Positions 20,828 to 21,371 of a DNA stretch of 21,371 nt are shown here, one piece after another; the first letter of the stretch is position 1, and each line of letters begins with the position of its first letter. Under the pieces are notes generated by a model. That model saw only the letters and a list, made by a program, of their open reading frames with translations. It was not told the DNA's origin and did no database searches. Made by a program: the position numbers and the translations under genes. This DNA comes from Aadella sp043822885 (GTDB taxonomy: Bacteria > Omnitrophota > Gorgyraeia > Tantalellales > Tantalellaceae), in the NCBI GenBank assembly GCA_043822885.1, contig JBDRBI010000107.1, forward strand, positions 1 to 21,371, written 5' to 3'.

Positions 20828-21371
20828 CTAGAAGGACTTTGGAGTTTGTATTAGAAAACCTTTTGCGGTTTTATTCTCACGATTTTCAAAATGGTGAGGA
20901 AGATAACTTTTAAAATATATTGAATCTCCCGGGTCGATGATATGCACTTCACTGTGTACGTAGACATTTATCCTTCCCTTAGTACATATAATAAGCATTT
21001 CGGTCTCATCGGGATCTATCTCTTCTTTTGTGGCCCCACCCGGCTCTAATACCAGTTCGACTCCCATAAAAGAGCTTTTTTTCGAGCTCAGTATTTCTAT
21101 GGATGCTTTATCGTCATATGTAAATTTGCCCGCACGCGCATTTTTACGCATTATATCCGCTAAAAAAACTTTTTCATGAGGAAACTCTCTCTCTGTCCCG
21201 GATAAAAGGTCTTTAACATCCATTCCCAAGGCGCAGGCGATCTGATGTATGGATTTAAGCCTTCCGTCTCTTTGGCCTTTTTCTATCCGTATGAGAGATT
21301 TGTAACTTATGGCTCTTTTGCCGAAAATAGTTTGAAGCCTAAAATGAAGGTCTTTAAGCTTTATCTTTTTT
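20828..21371 (-). CDS. XRE-type HTH plus cupin transcriptional regulator, 5' end outside window
   Basis: The minus-strand frame stays open to the right edge, so the start lies beyond 21371 and only the last 180 or so residues are seen. The first visible part (about 21370-21200) reads LKDLHFRLQTIFGKRAIS, then YKSLIRIEKGQ, then LKSIHQIACALGMDVKDLL, the layout of an XRE/Cro helix-turn-helix. A short linker leads to a cupin_2 domain near the C-terminus: LEPGG, ETEMLIICTKG, IDPGDSIYFKSYLPHHFEN. The first cupin histidine motif (HxH) is not seen; only the E and the PHH remain, so metal binding is doubtful. Such proteins usually repress or activate nearby metabolic genes in response to a small ligand. 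A TTG at 21229 would only give a truncated cupin and is rejected as the start. Confidence 0.85.
   Translation of the reverse strand, partial: KKIKLKDLHFRLQTIFGKRAISYKSLIRIEKGQRDGRLKSIHQIACALGMDVKDLLSGTEREFPHEKVFLADIMRKNARAGKFTYDDKASIEILSSKKSSFMGVELVLEPGGATKEEIDPDETEMLIICTKGRINVYVHSEVHIIDPGDSIYFKSYLPHHFENRENKTAKGFLIQTPKSF

Noticed and set aside
20828..21229. Complete small cupin protein starting at TTG 21229
   Set aside because: The frame continues upstream through an XRE helix-turn-helix to the window edge, so the TTG is internal.

Overview
The window looks like a chromosomal stretch of a free-living Gram-negative-type bacterium with moderate-to-low GC and long, repeat-filled intergenic gaps. 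Nearly all of it is housekeeping genes on the + strand. Gene content (fused SecDF, rpmF-plsX-fabH-fabD order, FabD with a G-L-S-L-G elbow, Pta-AckA, several stand-alone receivers) and the dense 7/8-bp repeats fit an uncultivated PVC-type lineage such as Omnitrophota. This is an inference from gene style and memory, not a database result; a deltaproteobacterium is not excluded. No rRNA, tRNA, CRISPR array, transposase or recombinase was seen.

Region 1 (205-5620): tRNA queuosine genes queA and tgt with a single-domain response regulator between them, then the Sec accessory genes yajC and a fused secDF. Region 2 (5821-10089): DNA repair and recombination genes recJ and recG around a divergently transcribed rpmB (bL28), with a bidirectional terminator after recJ and two back-to-back sigma70-like promoters between rpmB and recG. 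Region 3 (10359-13677): rsmD, coaD and pta overlap by 4 bp at each junction, followed by ackA; this links CoA synthesis to acetyl-CoA/acetate interconversion and ATP formation. Region 4 (13898-17427): rpmF, plsX, fabH and fabD, the usual ribosomal protein / phospholipid / fatty-acid initiation cluster. Region 5 (17428-18807): two convergent genes for small, probably exported proteins of unknown function. Region 6 (18808-20827): three tandem stand-alone receiver-domain genes behind a strong promoter, enclosed by a 97-bp inverted repeat. Region 7 (20828 to the right edge): the 3' part of an XRE-HTH plus cupin regulator on the minus strand, whose start lies outside the window.

The most unusual content is between the genes. 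Three kinds of repeat recur. (a) Arrays of 7- or 8-bp units begin at, or even inside, the stop-codon region of many genes and at several sites end in the motif GATTGACTGATGTG. (b) Hairpin units of about 27-41 bp run from AGATTGCTTC to GCAATGAC, often paired head to head. (c) Perfect palindromes centred on GGGGCAATTCATGAATTGCCCC. Two gene segments, yajC and the receiver triad, are bounded by long near-identical inverted copies of array-type elements (71/72 and 92/97 identity by eye). These could be invertible or mobile-cassette-like arrangements, or simply independent insertions of the same repeat in opposite orientations. The receiver triad, with its own promoter, no kinase and no output domain, is the best candidate here for an undescribed signalling module.
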